From Herminiimonas sp. (GTDB lineage: Bacteria > Pseudomonadota > Gammaproteobacteria > Burkholderiales > Burkholderiaceae_D): a DNA stretch of 57,694 nucleotides. Location of the stretch: NCBI GenBank assembly GCA_028292665.1, contig JAQGLW010000139.1, forward strand, positions 1 through 57,694, read 5' to 3'. Position numbers and translations under genes: made by a program. Shown here piece after piece: positions 34,912 through 43,816 of the stretch (position 1 is its first letter; each line of letters starts with the position of its first letter). The notes beneath the pieces were generated by a model. The model had not been told where the DNA came from. It saw only the letters and a list, made by a program, of their open reading frames with translations, and did no database searches.

Positions 34912-36603
34912 ATGTATCGCTACGATCAATATGACTACCAAATCGTCAAGGAACGCGTTGCGCAGTATCGCGACCAGGTGCGCCGCCGCTTGTCCGACGA
35001 ACTGACTGAAGACGAGTTCCGTCCGCTGCGCCTGCAGAACGGCTTGTATCTGCAGCGCCATGCCTACATGCTGCGCATTGCCGTGCCGTACGGCCTGCTG
35101 TCGTCGAAGCAGATGCGGATGTTCGCGCACATCGCACGCAAGTACGACCGCGGCTACGGTCATTTCACCACGCGCCAGAATATCCAGTACAACTGGATCA
35201 AGCTGGAAGAAACGCCGGAGATTCTCGATCATCTGGCATCGGTCGAAATGCATGCGATCCAGACATCCGGCAACTGCATCCGCAATATCACGTCGGATGA
35301 ATATTGCGGCGTAGCGGCCGACGAGATCATCGATCCGCGTCCGTATGCCGAAATCATGCGTGAATGGAGCACGTTCCATCCGGAATTCGCCTATCTGCCG
35401 CGCAAGTTCAAGATCGCTTTCAACGGTTCGGTGGAAGACCGGGCGGCGACCGCCGTGCATGACATCGGCTTGACCGTCGTGCGCAATCCGCAAGGCGAAA
35501 TCGGTTTCCGCGTGATGGTCGGCGGCGGCATGGGCCGCACGCCGATTCTCGGCAGCGTGATCCGCGAGTTCCTGCCGTGGCAGCACCTGCTGACCTACAC
35601 CGAAGCGATCATGCGCGTATACAACCAGCACGGCCGCCGCGACAACATGTACAAGGCGCGCATCAAGATTCTGGTCAAGGCGATCGGCGCTGAAGAATTC
35701 GGGCGCCAGGTCGAAGCGGAATGGATCGATCTCAAGGATGGTCCGAGCACGTTGACGGTCGAGGAATTCAATCGCGTCGCAGCTTATTTCGCGCCGCCGG
35801 CATATGAAACGTCTGCCGTCGATGAGACGCTGGAACCGCAAAAGACGGAAAACAAGGCATTCGGCAACTGGCTCAAGCGCAACGTCAAGTCCCACAAAGT
35901 GCCGGGCTACGCGATCGTTTTATTGTCATTGAAGAAGACCGGCGTGCCTCCGGGCGACGCGACTGCGGAGCAAATGGATTTCATCGCCGGCCTGGCGGAC
36001 CGCTACAGTTTCGGCGAACTGCGCGTCACCCACGAACAGAACCTGGTGCTGGCCGACGTCAGGCAATCCGATCTGTTTGCACTGTGGCAGGAAGCCAAGG
36101 CACAGGGCCTGGCAACGCCGAACATCGGCCTGCTGACCGACATCATCTGCTGCCCCGGCGGCGATTTTTGCTCGCTGGCCAATGCCAAGTCGATCCCGAT
36201 CGCGGAAGCGATTGCGGAACGTTTCGACGATCTCGATTTCCAGCATGACATCGGCGAGATCGAGCTCAATATCTCGGGCTGCATCAACGCATGCGGCCAT
36301 CATCATGTCGGCAACATCGGCATTCTCGGCGTCGACAAGGACGGCGCCGAGTGGTACCAGGTATCGATCGGCGGCGCCCAGGGCAACGAGAGTTCGATCG
36401 GCAAGATCATCGGCCCGTCGTTTTCGGCGCACCAGATGCCGGCCGTGATCGATCGGCTGTTGCAGGTGTATCTGCGCGAACGGATCGAAGACGAACGGTT
36501 CATCGACACCGCGCGCCGGATCGGCGTGGCGCCGTTCAAGGAACATGTCTACGCGACGCCGATCAAGGCGATGCACAATGCAGGGGAAGATGCATATGCG
36601 TGA
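34912..36603 (+). CDS. cysI: Assimilatory sulfite (nitrite/sulfite) reductase hemoprotein
   Basis: A 563-residue siroheme/[4Fe-4S] enzyme that reduces sulfite to sulfide with six electrons. The duplicated ferredoxin-like halves are visible. QTSGNCIRNITSDEYCG (about 120-136) and the cluster ligands CCPGGDFCSLA (about 413-423) and SGCINACGHH (about 454-463) match the family; the two cysteine pairs bind the cluster and siroheme. No flavoprotein cysJ lies in this operon, so the electron donor is not encoded nearby, unless DUF934 plays a part. It overlaps the DUF934 start by eight bases. Confidence 0.94.
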   Translation: MYRYDQYDYQIVKERVAQYRDQVRRRLSDELTEDEFRPLRLQNGLYLQRHAYMLRIAVPYGLLSSKQMRMFAHIARKYDRGYGHFTTRQNIQYNWIKLEETPEILDHLASVEMHAIQTSGNCIRNITSDEYCGVAADEIIDPRPYAEIMREWSTFHPEFAYLPRKFKIAFNGSVEDRAATAVHDIGLTVVRNPQGEIGFRVMVGGGMGRTPILGSVIREFLPWQHLLTYTEAIMRVYNQHGRRDNMYKARIKILVKAIGAEEFGRQVEAEWIDLKDGPSTLTVEEFNRVAAYFAPPAYETSAVDETLEPQKTENKAFGNWLKRNVKSHKVPGYAIVLLSLKKTGVPPGDATAEQMDFIAGLADRYSFGELRVTHEQNLVLADVRQSDLFALWQEAKAQGLATPNIGLLTDIICCPGGDFCSLANAKSIPIAEAIAERFDDLDFQHDIGEIELNISGCINACGHHHVGNIGILGVDKDGAEWYQVSIGGAQGNESSIGKIIGPSFSAHQMPAVIDRLLQVYLRERIEDERFIDTARRIGVAPFKEHVYATPIKAMHNAGEDAYA

Positions 36604-37123
36604 AATCATCAAGGACAGGGCAGTGGTTAACGACGACTGGACCGTGCTGCGGCTGAATGAGGGCGAAACGCCGGAAACCGTTGCGGTTCCCACCGGCAAA
36701 GTCATCGTGCCGCTCACGGTCTGGCAGGCGCAGCGCACGGCATTGGAAAATCGCGGCAATATCGGCGTCTGGATCGCCAGCGACGAGCGCCCGGAAGCAT
36801 TGAAGGACGATGTGGCGAAACTGCCGGTCATCGCGGTCGATTTTCCGAAGTTCTCCGACGGCCGCGGCTATTCGATCGCGTACAACCTGCGCGCACGCCT
36901 GGACTTTACCGGCGAATTGCGTGCGATCGGCGATGTATTGCGCGATCAGCTGTTCTACATGCATCGCGTTGGCTTCAATGCATTCGCAACGCGCCCGGAC
37001 CGCAGCATCCATGATGCGTTGAAGGGTTTGACCGATTTTTCCGAGACTTACCAGACATCGTGGGATCAGAAAACGCCTCTATTCCGCCGCGCCCATCGGG
37101 AATCGAAAGCAGTACGGAAATGA
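36596..37123 (+). CDS. DUF934 domain-containing protein (sulfite-reductase-associated)
   Basis: A 175-residue soluble protein starting MREIIKDRAVVNDDW at 36596, with AGGGGA about 8 nt upstream. DUF934 is a family of unknown function that recurs between cysI and cysH in alpha- and betaproteobacteria. Conserved-looking parts are PLTVWQAQ (about 40), IAVDFPKFSDGRGYSIAYNLR (short part FPKFSDGRGYS near 82) and GDVLRDQLFYMHRVGFNAF (short part). No cofactor motif or cysteine cluster is seen. The gene overlaps cysI by 8 and cysH by 4 bases, so tight translational coupling suggests a helper role in sulfite or sulfate reduction. Confidence 0.9.
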   Translation: MREIIKDRAVVNDDWTVLRLNEGETPETVAVPTGKVIVPLTVWQAQRTALENRGNIGVWIASDERPEALKDDVAKLPVIAVDFPKFSDGRGYSIAYNLRARLDFTGELRAIGDVLRDQLFYMHRVGFNAFATRPDRSIHDALKGLTDFSETYQTSWDQKTPLFRRAHRESKAVRK

Positions 37124-37848
37124 AGCAGGAAGATTTCAACGGACTGGTCGCGGCAACGCAAGCGGCGCTGGCGAGAATCGCCCGCGATTTTTCGCCGGCG
37201 GTATTCGCGTCGAGCCTTGCAGCGGAAGACATGGTGCTGACCGACCTGATCCTGCGCGCCAAACTGCCGATCGGCATTTTCACGCTTGAAACCGGACGGC
37301 TGCACCAGGAAACCCTGAGCATGCTCGACCGCATCAAGGAAACCTACGGCCATGATGTCGCTCCCTACCGGCCCGAACCGGAAGCAGTCGAAGCTTATGT
37401 CAGGCAAAACGGCCTGAATGCGTTTTACGACAGCGTCGACATGCGCAAGGAATGCTGCCGCATTCGCAAGGTGGAACCGCTGAATCGCGCGCTGGCCGGG
37501 AACAAGGCCTGGGTCACCGGCCAACGCCGAGCCCAATCGACCACGCGCGCCGCGCTCGATGTGGAGGAACATGATGAAGCGCATGGCATGACCAAGTTCA
37601 ATCCGCTGGCCGACTGGTCGGAAGAAGACGTTTGGCATTACATCCGCAGCAACAACGTGCCGTACAACCCGCTGCACGACAAGGGCTATCCGTCGATCGG
37701 CTGCGAGCCGTGCACCCGTGCGATCCAGCCCGGCGAGGATGTGCGCGCCGGACGCTGGTGGTGGGAGAACCCGGAGTCCAGGGAATGCGGACTGCATGTG
37801 GTTGACGGGAAGCTCATCAGAATCAAATCAGCATTACCCACTGCGTGA
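37120..37848 (+). CDS. cysH: Adenylylsulfate (APS) reductase
   Basis: A 242-residue PAPS/APS reductase-fold enzyme starting MKQEDFNG at 37120, within the ATGA overlap with DUF934. The nucleotide-binding SSLAAEDMVLTDL (about 28-40), the four cluster cysteines in KECCRIRKVEPL (about 110) and GCEPC (about 193-197), and the C-terminal catalytic Cys in RECGLH (about 225) are all present. The CC...CxxC set marks the [4Fe-4S] type that uses APS directly, which agrees with no cysC being seen here. It uses thioredoxin to release sulfite for CysI. Confidence 0.94.
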   Translation: MKQEDFNGLVAATQAALARIARDFSPAVFASSLAAEDMVLTDLILRAKLPIGIFTLETGRLHQETLSMLDRIKETYGHDVAPYRPEPEAVEAYVRQNGLNAFYDSVDMRKECCRIRKVEPLNRALAGNKAWVTGQRRAQSTTRAALDVEEHDEAHGMTKFNPLADWSEEDVWHYIRSNNVPYNPLHDKGYPSIGCEPCTRAIQPGEDVRAGRWWWENPESRECGLHVVDGKLIRIKSALPTA

Positions 37849-37856
37849 AGAAATCC

Positions 37857-38792
37857 ATGAATACAGTAGTCGAAAAATTATTTCTGGATACAGCCAGCAA
37901 CCGTCATCTGGACTGGCTCGAATCGGAAGCGATCCACATCATGCGCGAAGTTGCAGCCGAATGCGCCAATCCTGCGCTGCTGTTCTCCGGCGGCAAGGAT
38001 TCGGTGGTGTTGCTGCGCATCGCGGAAAAAGCATTTCGCCCCGGCGGCTTTCCATTCCCGCTGGTGCATATCGATACCGGCCATAATTTCGAGGAAGTCA
38101 TCACGTTTCGCGACAAGCGCGTTGCCGAACTGGGCGAGCGGCTGATCGTCGGTTCGGTCGAGGATTCGATCAGGCGCGGCACCGTGCGCCTGCGCAATCC
38201 GCAAACCGATTCGCGCAATGCGGCGCAAGCGGTGACGCTGCTGGAAACCATCGCGGAACACAAGTTCGATGCCTGCATCGGCGGCGCCCGCCGCGATGAG
38301 GAAAAAGCGCGCGCCAAGGAACGCATTTTTTCATTCCGCGACGAATTCGGCCAGTGGAATCCGAAAGCACAGCGTCCGGAACTGTGGGACTTGTATAACA
38401 CCCGGGTCCATCCGGGTGAAAACATGCGCGTGTTCCCGATTTCGAACTGGACCGAACTCGACGTCTGGCAGTACATCGCACGCGAACAGCTGGAATTGCC
38501 GCCGATTTATTTCGCGCATCGGCGCCAGGTCATTCCGCGCAACGGCTTGCTGGTGCCGTTGACCGACCTGACGCCGCCAAAAGAAGGCGAGCGGGTCGAG
38601 AACCGCATGGTGCGTTTCCGTACCGTCGGCGATATTTCCTGCACCTGCCCGGTCGCATCGGACGCCGCCACGGTCGATGCGATCATCGCCGAAACCGCCG
38701 TGACCCAGATCACCGAACGCGGCGCAACCCGCATGGATGACCAGACATCGGAAGCATCGATGGAAAAACGCAAAAAAGAAGGATATTTCTGA
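37857..38792 (+). CDS. cysD: Sulfate adenylyltransferase subunit 2
   Basis: A 311-residue PP-loop ATP pyrophosphatase that forms APS from sulfate and ATP. The PP-loop is LLFSGGKDSVVLL (about 42-54), and GGARRDEEKARAKERIFSFRD (short parts) and PISNWTELDVWQYI are family-typical. The start MNTVVEK at 37857 has AAGAA upstream; a GTG at 37845 overlapping the cysH stop is an alternative. The stop shares one base with the cysN start (TGATG). The product APS feeds directly to CysH. Confidence 0.96.
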   Translation: MNTVVEKLFLDTASNRHLDWLESEAIHIMREVAAECANPALLFSGGKDSVVLLRIAEKAFRPGGFPFPLVHIDTGHNFEEVITFRDKRVAELGERLIVGSVEDSIRRGTVRLRNPQTDSRNAAQAVTLLETIAEHKFDACIGGARRDEEKARAKERIFSFRDEFGQWNPKAQRPELWDLYNTRVHPGENMRVFPISNWTELDVWQYIAREQLELPPIYFAHRRQVIPRNGLLVPLTDLTPPKEGERVENRMVRFRTVGDISCTCPVASDAATVDAIIAETAVTQITERGATRMDDQTSEASMEKRKKEGYF

Positions 38793-40117
38793 TGAACGCC
38801 GTGGTCGCAGAAAACCGATTGATCAACACCGCCGCTACGGAACGCGGCCTGTTGCGTTTCATCACCGCCGGATCGGTCGACGATGGCAAGAGCACGCTGA
38901 TCGGCCGCCTGCTTTTCGACAGCAAAGGCATTTTTGCCGACCAGCTGGATGCGATCTCGCGCGCCAAACACAAGCGCACCGTGGGCGACACGATTGACCT
39001 GTCGCTGCTGACCGACGGCCTGGAAGCAGAGCGCGAACAAGGCATCACGATCGATGTCGCGTACCGTTACTTCGCGACGCCGAAGCGCAAGTTCATCATC
39101 GCCGACACGCCGGGCCATGAACAGTACACACGCAACATGGTGACCGGCGCATCGACCGCCGATGCGGTCATCATTCTGATCGATGTCTCGAAAGTGAAAC
39201 TGGGCGACGACGGCAGCGTCGAATTGCTGATACAGACCAAGCGGCATTCGACCATTGCGCATCTGCTGCAAATCGAACATGTGGTAGTCGCGGTCAACAA
39301 GATGGATCTTGTCGACTATGATCAGACTGTTTATGACCGCATCATCGGCGCGTATCGGGAATTTGCAAAGCAGCTCGGCTTGAAAGACATTCGGCCGATT
39401 CCATTATCGGCGCTTGCCGGCGACAACGTGGTGACGGCCGGCGGCAAGATGCCGTGGTACCGCGGGCCGACGCTGATCGAGCTGCTCGAATCGCTCTCCG
39501 TCTACGACGAATCGCACGACGAACCATTCCGCTTTCCGGTGCAACTGGTTGCGCGCCACAAAGGGCACGAAGCCAACGACTTTCGTGGCTACATGGGGCG
39601 TATCGAAGCCGGCAAAGTACATGTAGGCGACAAACTGGCAGTGCAGCCCGGCGGCCAGACCGCAACCGTCAGGGACATCGTGACGCTCGACGGCTCGCTC
39701 GAATCCGCTGCCGTGGGCCAGTCGGTGACGCTGTTGCTGAATGAGTATCTCGATATCTCGCGCGGCGACATGCTGGCGGCGATCGAACGCCCGGCCACCC
39801 TGCTGAAGACCGTTACAGCCGACGTCTGCTGGCTGTCGGAAGAACCGCTCGACATGCGCCGCAAATACTGGCTGAAGCACACGACCAGGCAGGTTACCGC
39901 ACGCGTCGTCAAGATCGACACGCTGCTCGACATCAATACGCAGGAAAAACGGCCGGCCGACGCATTGAAACTGAACGGCATCGCCAGCATCACGCTCAAT
40001 GTTCAGCAACCGCTGGCGGCCGATGCCTACGATGCGATTCGTTCGACCGGTTCGTTCATCCTGATCGATGAAGTAACGCACCAGACGGTCGCTGCCGGAA
40101 TGATCAGGCTCGCCTGA
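38792..40117 (+). CDS. cysN: Sulfate adenylyltransferase subunit 1 (GTPase)
   Basis: A 441-residue elongation-factor-like GTPase that drives CysD. G1 is GSVDDGKSTLIGRLL (about 27-41), G3 DTPGHEQY (about 107-114) and G4 NKMD (about 169-172). Beta-barrel domains II and III follow. The length is that of CysN alone, without the fused APS kinase (CysC) of NodQ-type proteins, matching the APS-reducing CysH upstream. The cobA gene follows 19 nt downstream. Confidence 0.96.
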   Translation: MNAVVAENRLINTAATERGLLRFITAGSVDDGKSTLIGRLLFDSKGIFADQLDAISRAKHKRTVGDTIDLSLLTDGLEAEREQGITIDVAYRYFATPKRKFIIADTPGHEQYTRNMVTGASTADAVIILIDVSKVKLGDDGSVELLIQTKRHSTIAHLLQIEHVVVAVNKMDLVDYDQTVYDRIIGAYREFAKQLGLKDIRPIPLSALAGDNVVTAGGKMPWYRGPTLIELLESLSVYDESHDEPFRFPVQLVARHKGHEANDFRGYMGRIEAGKVHVGDKLAVQPGGQTATVRDIVTLDGSLESAAVGQSVTLLLNEYLDISRGDMLAAIERPATLLKTVTADVCWLSEEPLDMRRKYWLKHTTRQVTARVVKIDTLLDINTQEKRPADALKLNGIASITLNVQQPLAADAYDAIRSTGSFILIDEVTHQTVAAGMIRLA

Positions 40118-40136
40118 GCCGGATCCCGCACGCTTC

Positions 40137-40877
40137 ATGCCGTCGTCAAACGCCGATCAGAAAATATCCGGGTACGGCAAAGTCTATCTGATCGGCGCCG
40201 GACCGGGCGCCGCCGACCTGATCACGGTACGCGGCGCCCGCATTCTGGCGGAAGCCGATGTTGTGCTGCACGATGCGCTGGTCACGGAAGAATTGCTGCG
40301 GCTATGCCCGCAAGCCGTCAGGATTTCGGTCGGCAAGCGCTCCGGGCAGCGCTCAACCGCGCAAACGCTGATCAACGCGCAGCTGATCGAATGCGCAAAA
40401 GAATACAGGCTGGTGGTGCGGCTCAAAGGCGGCGACCCTATGCTGTTCGGACGCGCCGATGAAGAATTGCGCGCACTGGAAACCGCAGGAATCGAAGTTG
40501 AAATCATTCCGGGCATCACCGCCGCGCTGGCCGCAGCCGCATCGACTAAAAATCCGCTGACCAGACGCGGAATTGCGCGTAGCGTTGCCTTTTTTACTTC
40601 CAGCACTGCGCCCAACCACCCGGATCAGGTGACGCTGCCCGATTGCGATACGCTGGTGCAATACATGGGCGGCAAGGAAGCGATCAAGACCGCGCAGAGA
40701 TTGCTGTCACAGGGCCGCTCTCCCGATACGCCGGTCGTTGTGGTGGAAAACTGCAGCCGGGAAAACGAGCGCATCCTGCGTCTGCTTCTGAGCGAACTGG
40801 AACAGGGCCTGTCGCAATGCAGCGGGCCGGTGCTGGTAATGATCGGTGAAGCGCTGGCACCGCGCGGCGCCGGGTAA
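40137..40877 (+). CDS. cobA: Uroporphyrinogen-III C-methyltransferase
   Basis: A 246-residue SAM-dependent tetrapyrrole methyltransferase that makes precorrin-2, the shared precursor of siroheme and cobalamin. Motifs are VYLIGAGPGAADLITVRGAR (short part IGAGPGAADLIT near 18), VVRLKGGDPMLFGRADEE (short part LKGGDPMLFGR near 96) and the late VQYMGGK (about 173). It is the methylase only, without the dehydrogenase/chelatase half of CysG. At the end of the cys operon, its likely task is siroheme supply for CysI. CbiX converges on it 7 nt downstream. Confidence 0.95.
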   Translation: MPSSNADQKISGYGKVYLIGAGPGAADLITVRGARILAEADVVLHDALVTEELLRLCPQAVRISVGKRSGQRSTAQTLINAQLIECAKEYRLVVRLKGGDPMLFGRADEELRALETAGIEVEIIPGITAALAAAASTKNPLTRRGIARSVAFFTSSTAPNHPDQVTLPDCDTLVQYMGGKEAIKTAQRLLSQGRSPDTPVVVVENCSRENERILRLLLSELEQGLSQCSGPVLVMIGEALAPRGAG

Positions 40878-40884
40878 TTTTCCG

Positions 40885-41256
40885 CTACGCCAGACTCTTG
40901 ATGCAGTATTGTGCGACCGCATTCAGCACATCCTGATCTTCACCCACCGCACCGGCGACGTTCAACCTCAATTCCGGATTGCCGTTTTTCAATTGCTCGA
41001 TCATCACCGGCAGATCGCGCAGCAGATGTCCGCCCTGCCCGAAAAATACCGGCACGACCGTGACATCGTTGCATCCGTCCTGCGTCAATTGCCTCACCAG
41101 ATCGGGCAGGCTTGGCGTCATCAACTCCAAAAAAGCGAGCGACACGGACACTTCGGGCAGTTGTGACTCGATGATTTTCTGCAAGCGCTGAAACGGCGCC
41201 GCCCAACGCGGATCACGGGCGCCATGTGCGAATAAAACCAGAGCGTGTCTTTTCAT
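40885..41256 (-). CDS. cbiX: Sirohydrochlorin chelatase (short CbiX/SirB type)
   Basis: A 123-residue single-domain chelatase. The active-site His is in VLFAHGARDPRW (about 7-18), with a second in VVPVFFGQGGHLLRDLP (short part GQGGHLLRDLP near 74). This is the small CbiX form that works as a homodimer and inserts iron (siroheme) or cobalt (B12) into sirohydrochlorin. Its start is MKRHALVL at 41256. Standing next to cobA and the cys genes, iron insertion for siroheme is more likely, but cobalt cannot be excluded. No precorrin-2 dehydrogenase is visible in the window. Confidence 0.88.
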   Translation of the reverse strand: MKRHALVLFAHGARDPRWAAPFQRLQKIIESQLPEVSVSLAFLELMTPSLPDLVRQLTQDGCNDVTVVPVFFGQGGHLLRDLPVMIEQLKNGNPELRLNVAGAVGEDQDVLNAVAQYCIKSLA

Positions 41257-41258
41257 GT

Positions 41259-41382
41259 TAGCGGACTGTAATAGCCGATTTGGAAGTGAAGGACGAGCTG
41301 GCGCGCAGGGCAAGGCGCAAAGCGCAGCCATGTGCGTCGGGCACGCGGCAGGCGCTTTCGAATTGGTTGTTACCGTCCACTA
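41259..41382. mobile_element. Palindromic MITE-like element I
   Basis: Imperfect terminal inverted repeats 41259-41286 and 41355-41382 agree at 21 of 28 positions and begin TAGCGGAC / TAGTGGAC. The interior contains GCGCAGGGCAAGGCGC, a block also found in element II. The right terminus contains the lptG stop codon (41380-41382), and the left end lies 3 nt from the cbiX start. There is no coding capacity. Confidence 0.6.
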
Positions 41383-42525
41383 ATGCCTCTCAACCCACCA
41401 TAACGCGGCGATCGCCGCCAGCAGGAACAACGCGCTCGGCAAAACTGCAGTCGCAAACGGCGGCCAGGTGTTCAATAATCCGAGATGCGAAAACAGGCTG
41501 TTAAGCAGCTGAAAACTGACGCCGATCATGATCCCGGTAAAAATTTTCAGGCTGACGCCGCCGGCGCGGAAATGCAAATAGGCAAAAGGCAGTGCAAGCG
41601 CCATCATCACGAATACCGCAAATGGATATACAAGCTTCTTCCAGAACGCAATCTCATAACGCTCGGTGAGCTGCTTGTTTTCCTGCAGATGCTTGGTATA
41701 AGCCGACAGGTCAAGTGCGGACATCCGGTCAGGATCGGCAAACAGCACCGCCAGGATTTCGGGCGTAATCTCGGACACCAGTTTTTTGGTTGCCGCGGTT
41801 TTGGTTGAAATTGCCGCACTGAGGTCCCGAATCATGTTGTCACCGGCGCCGGCCGTCTGAAAGCGCGTTTCGGATACATCCGTCAGCCGCCAGGTATTTG
41901 CGCCCTGATAATCGGCATGCGCCGCCTCGATTATCGCAGTCATGTGGAATCCCTGATCGAACTCATACACTTTCAAGCCTTGCAATTGGCCGTCCGACTT
42001 TACTTCCCTGACATTCACGAAGCGCGAACCGATGACCGCACCGGTGACGCCATTTTCCCGAATCACATCCTTGGCCCATAAACCGGACCGGAATTCCTGC
42101 GAAATCGACGTGCCCTGCACACTCAGTTTCAGTTTCTCCGCCAATTCGCTGGCCTTCGGCGAAATGAATTCGCCAAACAGGAAAGTGACCAAAGCAAATA
42201 CCACGCCGACTTTTGCCAGCATGCCGCCCGCCATCAACGTAGACATGCTGGACACCCGCATGATGGTGAATTCGGACCGCGATGCGAATTGCGCCAGCAC
42301 ATAAATCGTGCCGATCAGTGCTGCGATCGGCATCAATTCATAGGTATAACCGGGCAATCCCATCGCAACGTAGAGGAAAGCATGCTGCAGCCGATAACCG
42401 CCCCGCCCTACCGACTGCAACTCACCCATCAAATCGAAAAAAGCAAAAAGCGCAAGGAACGCGACCAGTACAAACGATACCGATCGAATGATTTCTATAG
42501 CAAAATATCTCTGTAAAACTTTCAT
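41380..42525 (-). CDS. lptG: LPS export ABC transporter permease LptG
   Basis: A 381-residue inner-membrane subunit of the LptB2FG complex that extracts lipopolysaccharide for transport to the outer membrane. The N-terminal cluster of helices (VLQRYFAIEIIRSVSFVLVAF) is followed by a periplasmic beta-jellyroll region from about residue 110 to 255. Three C-terminal helices then end WWVERH. The conserved SEFTIMRVSSMS coupling segment (about 84) contacts LptB. The stop codon lies inside a palindromic element. lptF lies upstream on the same strand, with a 121-bp gap holding a REP-like hairpin. Confidence 0.95.
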   Translation of the reverse strand: MKVLQRYFAIEIIRSVSFVLVAFLALFAFFDLMGELQSVGRGGYRLQHAFLYVAMGLPGYTYELMPIAALIGTIYVLAQFASRSEFTIMRVSSMSTLMAGGMLAKVGVVFALVTFLFGEFISPKASELAEKLKLSVQGTSISQEFRSGLWAKDVIRENGVTGAVIGSRFVNVREVKSDGQLQGLKVYEFDQGFHMTAIIEAAHADYQGANTWRLTDVSETRFQTAGAGDNMIRDLSAAISTKTAATKKLVSEITPEILAVLFADPDRMSALDLSAYTKHLQENKQLTERYEIAFWKKLVYPFAVFVMMALALPFAYLHFRAGGVSLKIFTGIMIGVSFQLLNSLFSHLGLLNTWPPFATAVLPSALFLLAAIAALWWVERH

Positions 42526-42569
42526 TATCAGACTTTACAGAAATGGCTGAAGGCCATTTTCGTCATATC

Positions 42570-42616
42570 GCCCTCCTGTTCCGCTTCGGAAAAGGGGGTT
42601 GGGATGAGGGCTGGGC
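42570..42616. repeat. REP-like hairpin between lptF and lptG
   Basis: On the minus strand the pattern CCCTCATCCCAACCCCC, then TTTTCCGAAGCGGAA and GGAGGGC, resembles the widespread proteobacterial CCCTCACCCCAACCC intergenic palindrome. It sits within the lptF-lptG gap and may modulate the two genes' relative expression. Confidence 0.5.
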
Positions 42617-42646
42617 TTTGCTGACCATTGATCATCGATGCAAAGC

Positions 42647-43780
42647 TCAGGAAGCCGCCATTCGCCTGGACAGGCGGTCGCGTTTCAACGATGCCCAGAT
42701 AACCAGAGGATGGTAACGGCTGTTCATGTTCAGCCGCCATAAAAACAGCATCACGATAATCAGTGCGGCCATCAAGTGAATCGGCCACAACGCCAGGGAC
42801 AACGGCAGCCGCTTCTGCACCACCGCCGCCTGGAAAACGCTGACCATGTTGCTGTAGACGACAAACAAGAACAACGCAATCAGCAGATTCGCAGAGCGCC
42901 CGCCGCGCGGATTGACGAAGCTTAAAGGAATGGCGAGCAGCATCAGCAGCAAAGCCATCAACGGCAGCGCGATCCGCCATAGCAGTTCGCCCAGGTTGAA
43001 ATTGTTTCTGTCTTCCAGCAGAGCGCGAGTCGGCAAGGATCTGGCCGATGTGTCGCCGACGATGGCCTGCGATTGTCTTGATACGAGCACGCCGTAACGG
43101 ACGAATTCCATCAGGCGAAAGTCAGGCTGGTTCGGCGTGCCGTCGTATCGATGGCCATTCAGCAGCACCAGAAACTTGTCGCCGAGGCTGTCGATCTCGA
43201 TGGTGCCTTCATTTGCGACAACCACACTGTTCCGCCCGTTTTGCGAGGTATTGACGAAAACGTTTTTAACTTTGGTCGTATCTCCGGATACGCCCTCGAC
43301 AAAAAAGACGCGGTTGGATGACGCCGACTCCTGGAACTTTCCGGGAGAAACTTTGGCAACGTCTTCACGCTTCTCGAAGCGTTCCCTGAATTCCGCACTT
43401 TGCCGACTCGCCCATGGGGTGGCGATGAAGCTCAACAGTCCTGTCAGTACGACGATCGGCAGGCCGAACGACAGAACCGGCGGGACCCATTTCAACAGAC
43501 TGATGCCCGAAGCGAACCAGACGACCATTTCCGAATCCTGATAGCTGCGCGTGACCACCAGCAGCACGGAAATAAAGCCGGTAAGGATCAGGATAATGGG
43601 CAAATAATTGAGCGCCGCAAAACCAAGCAGCGCAGTGACGTCCTGGGACGCGATCTTGCCGCCCGCAGCCTGCCCCAGTATACGGATCAGCATCACGGTG
43701 ATGGTAATCGTAAAGAGCGTGGTGAAAACGGCGCCAGCGGTACTGACCAATTCGCGTCGGAGAGCGCGCTGAAAAATCAT
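42647..43780 (-). CDS. lptF: LPS export ABC transporter permease LptF
   Basis: A 377-residue inner-membrane partner of LptG. The N-terminus MIFQRALRRELVSTAGAVF and first helices are followed by SYQDSEMVVWFASGISLL (short part DSEMVVWFASG near 82), the LptB coupling segment. A periplasmic jellyroll domain (about 115-265) and three C-terminal helices follow, with LAIPLSFVNPRGGRS. It is divergent from pepA with only 36 bp between start codons, an arrangement common in beta- and gammaproteobacteria. Confidence 0.95.
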   Translation of the reverse strand: MIFQRALRRELVSTAGAVFTTLFTITITVMLIRILGQAAGGKIASQDVTALLGFAALNYLPIILILTGFISVLLVVTRSYQDSEMVVWFASGISLLKWVPPVLSFGLPIVVLTGLLSFIATPWASRQSAEFRERFEKREDVAKVSPGKFQESASSNRVFFVEGVSGDTTKVKNVFVNTSQNGRNSVVVANEGTIEIDSLGDKFLVLLNGHRYDGTPNQPDFRLMEFVRYGVLVSRQSQAIVGDTSARSLPTRALLEDRNNFNLGELLWRIALPLMALLLMLLAIPLSFVNPRGGRSANLLIALFLFVVYSNMVSVFQAAVVQKRLPLSLALWPIHLMAALIIVMLFLWRLNMNSRYHPLVIWASLKRDRLSRRMAAS

Positions 43781-43816
43781 TCGGAGACTATAATTGCGTA
43801 GATTAAAGGAGTGACC

